DNA of 8,226 nucleotides from SFTH01 sp963643985 (GTDB taxonomy: Bacteria > Bacillota > Clostridia > Christensenellales > Aristaeellaceae), in NCBI GenBank assembly GCA_963643985.1, contig CAVINP010000090.1, positions 1 through 8,226 of the forward strand, given 5' to 3'. The notes below the pieces were generated by a model. That model ran no database searches and had not been told where the DNA came from. It worked only from the letters and a program-made list of their open reading frames with translations. Shown piece by piece: positions 6,594-8,226 of this stretch. A program made the translations under genes and the position numbers. Each line of letters starts with the position of its first letter. Position 1 is the stretch's first letter.

Positions 6594-7390
6594 CACGCAT
6601 CCAGCCCGAGCAGCCGTATGGCATTGTTCCAGAGAATGTCCTCGCGCTCCTCGTCCGTCAGCGGGATGTTCATGAAGCGCTCAACCTCTTCCTTTGGGTC
6701 CCACATGGGGTAGTCTGAGCCGAAGAGCACATTCTTCGTGCCGTAACGGCGGATGACCTCCGCAGCCTGCTCCGGATGCCAGTGGAAGAGCGAGGAAGCA
6801 ACGTCCACCGTCAGGCCGTGACCCGGCAGTTGCGCGGCAGCACTCTCCCACTCCATCCAGCCGCCGAAGTGGGCGCAGATCATCTTCAGCCCGGGCAGCT
6901 TCCCGTGCAGGCTGAGTATGCGCCTCGGACCGTCAAAATCGTAGCGCGTATCGCCGCAGTGAATGAGCACCGGCAGGCCGCTCTCAGCCAGGGCACGCAT
7001 CATGGGCATCACGTGCGGATCGTCCAGCGCGTATTTCTGCATGTCGGGATGAATCTTGAAGCCCTTGAAGCCACGGCGCACGATGTCGTCCACGGTCGCG
7101 TCCATGTCCGGCATGTCCGGATGTATGGCGGCAAAGGGCACAATGCGGTCGGGCAGCTTGTGGTAGGCATCCATGATAAAGTCATTGATGCTCCCGACGT
7201 TGTGCGGCGTCATAGCCACGGAATGCGCCGCGAAGCGCGTGATGCCCGCCGCATTGATCTTCTCCATGCAGTTCTCCAGCGTGCCGTTGCCGCGCACGGG
7301 AGCGCCCAGATAGAAGTCGCTGATGCTCTGCGATGCGCGTACGGCGATCTTCTCCGGATAAATGTGAATGTGAATATCGAATATCTTCAT
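6593..7390 (-). CDS. Amidohydrolase_2-family metal-dependent hydrolase or decarboxylase, substrate unknown
   Basis: A 265-residue TIM-barrel protein of the amidohydrolase_2 family (COG2159, the group that includes ACMSD-type decarboxylases). The metal-binding HxH is H7/H9 (DIHIHIYPEK) on the first strand. Further expected ligands are H144 (VLIHCGD), H174 (ICAHFGG) and D226 (LFGSDYPMW). GFKGFKIHP (107-115) occupies the strand-4 position, and LWNNAIRLLGL at the C-terminus is the usual family ending. The protein is probably cytoplasmic, with no signal peptide. The ATG at 7390-7388 has GGGGGAGG (7408-7401 on the minus strand) about ten bases upstream. It is divergent from queT and has no operon partner, so context does not identify the substrate. 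Family members range from hydrolases to decarboxylases, and the sequence alone does not decide between them. Confidence 0.9.
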   Translation of the reverse strand: MKIFDIHIHIYPEKIAVRASQSISDFYLGAPVRGNGTLENCMEKINAAGITRFAAHSVAMTPHNVGSINDFIMDAYHKLPDRIVPFAAIHPDMPDMDATVDDIVRRGFKGFKIHPDMQKYALDDPHVMPMMRALAESGLPVLIHCGDTRYDFDGPRRILSLHGKLPGLKMICAHFGGWMEWESAAAQLPGHGLTVDVASSLFHWHPEQAAEVIRRYGTKNVLFGSDYPMWDPKEEVERFMNIPLTDEEREDILWNNAIRLLGLDA

Positions 7391-7425
7391 GGTCGGTCGC
7401 CCTCCCCCTGTCTTTTAACCAAGAT

Positions 7426-7434
7426 ATTATAGCA
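7426..7434 (-). promoter_or_regulatory. Extended -10 promoter of the amidohydrolase gene
   Basis: On the minus strand TGC followed by a perfect TATAAT (7431-7426) forms an extended -10 element, about 36 bases before the start codon. No good -35 box is visible at 16-18 bases spacing. Confidence 0.65.
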
Positions 7435-7487
7435 ACCCTATATTGATTTTTCGTGTATGCGGGATTCATTTTTTTACATCACCGTGC

Positions 7488-7516
7488 TTGTACGCCTAGG
7501 GCGAAGGATGTAGAAT
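7488..7516 (+). promoter_or_regulatory. Promoter of queT
   Basis: TTGTAC (7488-7493), a 17-base spacer and TAGAAT (7511-7516). The predicted transcription start, near 7523, lies just upstream of the riboswitch aptamer, as expected for a leader that begins with the aptamer. Confidence 0.7.
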
Positions 7517-7535
7517 CGGGAGGTAATCAAATAAC

Positions 7536-7574
7536 AGACAGTTCGCAGCCCTCCTGTCTTTAAACAAAACCAGG
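7536..7574 (+). ncRNA. PreQ1-I riboswitch aptamer
   Basis: P1 is AGACAG (7536-7541) with CTGTCT (7554-7559), enclosing a loop that begins TTCGCAG. The A-rich tail TTAAACAAAACCAGG (7560-7574) can form the H-type pseudoknot. The loop start and tail closely match the known Thermoanaerobacter tengcongensis preQ1-I aptamer (TCGCAG loop, TTAACAAAACAAGG tail). C7553, immediately before the 3' P1 strand, is in the position of the cytosine that pairs with preQ1. The downstream gene, queT, is a known target of this riboswitch class. Ligand binding should lower queT expression through the terminator at 7592-7619. Confidence 0.9.
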
Positions 7575-7591
7575 TTTATTTTTTCGTCTTT

Positions 7592-7619
7592 GAGGGAGCT
7601 TTGCAAAGCTCCTTTTTTT
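7592..7619 (+). terminator. Intrinsic terminator of the preQ1 riboswitch expression platform
   Basis: GGAGCTT (7595-7601), loop TGCA, AAGCTCC (7606-7612), then seven T residues (7613-7619); the stem can be lengthened by GAG (7592-7594) against the first T residues. It lies between the aptamer and the queT start, so it acts as an attenuator. The upstream GAGGG (7592-7596) can pair instead with CCCTC in the aptamer loop (7549-7553), a plausible antiterminator. Confidence 0.88.
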
Positions 7620-7659
7620 GTTACGGAGGACTGCGTCCGCATCGAAAGGAAGCGTCCTC

Positions 7660-8157
7660 ATGATCAATGTCTCCCCCACCACGCGCAGGCTCACCCGCAG
7701 TGCCCTCATCGCCGCCCTGTACATGCTCCTGAACCTCATATTCGAAGCCATCAGCTTCGGTGCCGTGCAGTTTCGCATCGCCGAGGCCCTGACACTTCTG
7801 CCCGTACTCATGCCCGACGCGGTCGTGGGGCTGACGGTCGGCTGCCTGCTGGGCAACATCGTGGGCGGCGCGGTCTGGTTTGACGTGGTCTTCGGCACGC
7901 TGGCGACGTTTCTGGCGGCACTGGCTTCACGCAAACTTCGCAACAGACCCGCGCTGGCTGCGGCTATGCCCGTGCTCTTCAACGGCCTGATCGTCGGGCC
8001 CGTGGTCTACCTGGGCTACGTTAAAGCGCCCGGCGCGGCCGTATCTCTGACCTTGCTGCTCTCCTCCATGGGCACGGTCGCCCTGGGCGAGGTCGTCGTC
8101 TGCTACGCGCTGGGGCTGCCGCTGCTGCATCTGATGCGGGGACGGGTGAAGGAATGA
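7660..8157 (+). CDS. queT: Queuosine precursor transporter QueT
   Basis: Integral membrane substrate-binding (S) component of an ECF-type importer for queuosine precursors (preQ0/preQ1). The 165-residue product is a normal length for the family. Signature stretches include VQFRIAEALTLLPVL and GLTVGCLLGNIVGGAVWFDVVFG near the middle; about five to six hydrophobic helices can be seen. The start is the ATG at 7660, with AAAGGA (7645-7650) nine bases upstream. A longer frame from a TTG at 7618 would begin inside the terminator U-run and is rejected. No ECF ATPase or T-component gene is adjacent, consistent with a shared (group II) ECF module encoded elsewhere. Regulation is by the preQ1-I riboswitch immediately upstream. 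The TGA stop is followed by a heptad-repeat tract. Confidence 0.93.
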   Translation: MINVSPTTRRLTRSALIAALYMLLNLIFEAISFGAVQFRIAEALTLLPVLMPDAVVGLTVGCLLGNIVGGAVWFDVVFGTLATFLAALASRKLRNRPALAAAMPVLFNGLIVGPVVYLGYVKAPGAAVSLTLLLSSMGTVALGEVVVCYALGLPLLHLMRGRVKE

Positions 8158-8191
8158 GTTACCAGTGACCAGCGGTAGGCAGTAAGTTAAG
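8157..8191 (+). repeat. Heptad-repeat tract directly downstream of queT
   Basis: Five degenerate 7-base units starting on the last A of the queT TGA stop: AGTTACC (8157-8163), AGTGACC (8164-8170), AGCGGTA, GGCAGTA and AGTTAAG (8185-8191). No terminator is visible between here and the window end at 8226. Confidence 0.6.
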
Positions 8192-8226
8192 TTCTTGAAC
8201 CTAATACAGTTTATCATTGAACTAGG

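Noticed and set aside
7567..7577. A small AAAC/GTTT hairpin at the end of the preQ1 aptamer as an alternative terminator before the T6 run.
   Set aside because: Only four weak base pairs with a three-base loop; the stem at 7592-7612 is far stronger.
7618..7659. A TTG start at 7618 adding 14 residues to QueT.
   Set aside because: It would start inside the U-run of the terminator with no ribosome binding site; the ATG at 7660 has AAAGGA at good spacing.

Overview
The window looks like chromosomal housekeeping DNA from a moderately GC-rich Firmicute, most likely a clostridial lineage. The reasons are the prmA-rsmE-mtaB gene order (the yqeT-yqeU-yqeV order of Bacillus and Clostridia), a preQ1-I riboswitch in front of a queT transporter gene, an FtsH with an HEIGH zinc site, and purine-rich Shine-Dalgarno sequences with sigma-A-type promoters. 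The genus cannot be read from the sequence. No phage, transposon, CRISPR, rRNA or tRNA gene is visible, and no gene-free stretch exceeds about 270 bases.

Layout. 1-1177 (minus): mtaB, cut by the window edge at its 3' end. 1300-2037 (minus): rsmE, overlapping prmA (2034-2978, minus) by four bases. These three genes form one translation-maintenance operon (tRNA methylthiolation, 16S rRNA methylation, ribosomal protein L11 methylation) read from a good promoter at 3013-3041. 3165-3965 (plus): a visibly AT-richer gene for a membrane protein with two zinc ribbons, divergent from prmA. 4103-5932 (minus): ftsH, a complete membrane AAA+ zinc protease, convergent with the zinc-ribbon gene and standing alone. 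6144-6431 (minus): a GTG-started 95-residue two-helix membrane protein with its own promoter. 6593-7390 (minus): a metal-dependent amidohydrolase of the amidohydrolase_2 family. 7660-8157 (plus): queT, a queuosine-precursor transporter, behind a promoter, a preQ1-I aptamer and an intrinsic terminator.

Most genes are single units with their own promoters. The best-supported regulatory system is queT: a promoter at 7488-7516, an aptamer at 7536-7574 and a terminator at 7592-7619, with a possible antiterminator that would compete for the base expected to read preQ1.

The least explained structure is a family of degenerate 7-base-period tracts (consensus near AGTGGTC / AGGGATC) in the intergenic gaps. 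They run downstream of rsmE, ftsH, the amidohydrolase and queT in the sense direction. For three of these genes the repeat register begins on the last A of the TGA stop codon. At two gaps a second tract in inverted orientation follows, so the 3' region could fold into a long imperfect hairpin. I do not know the function of these tracts.
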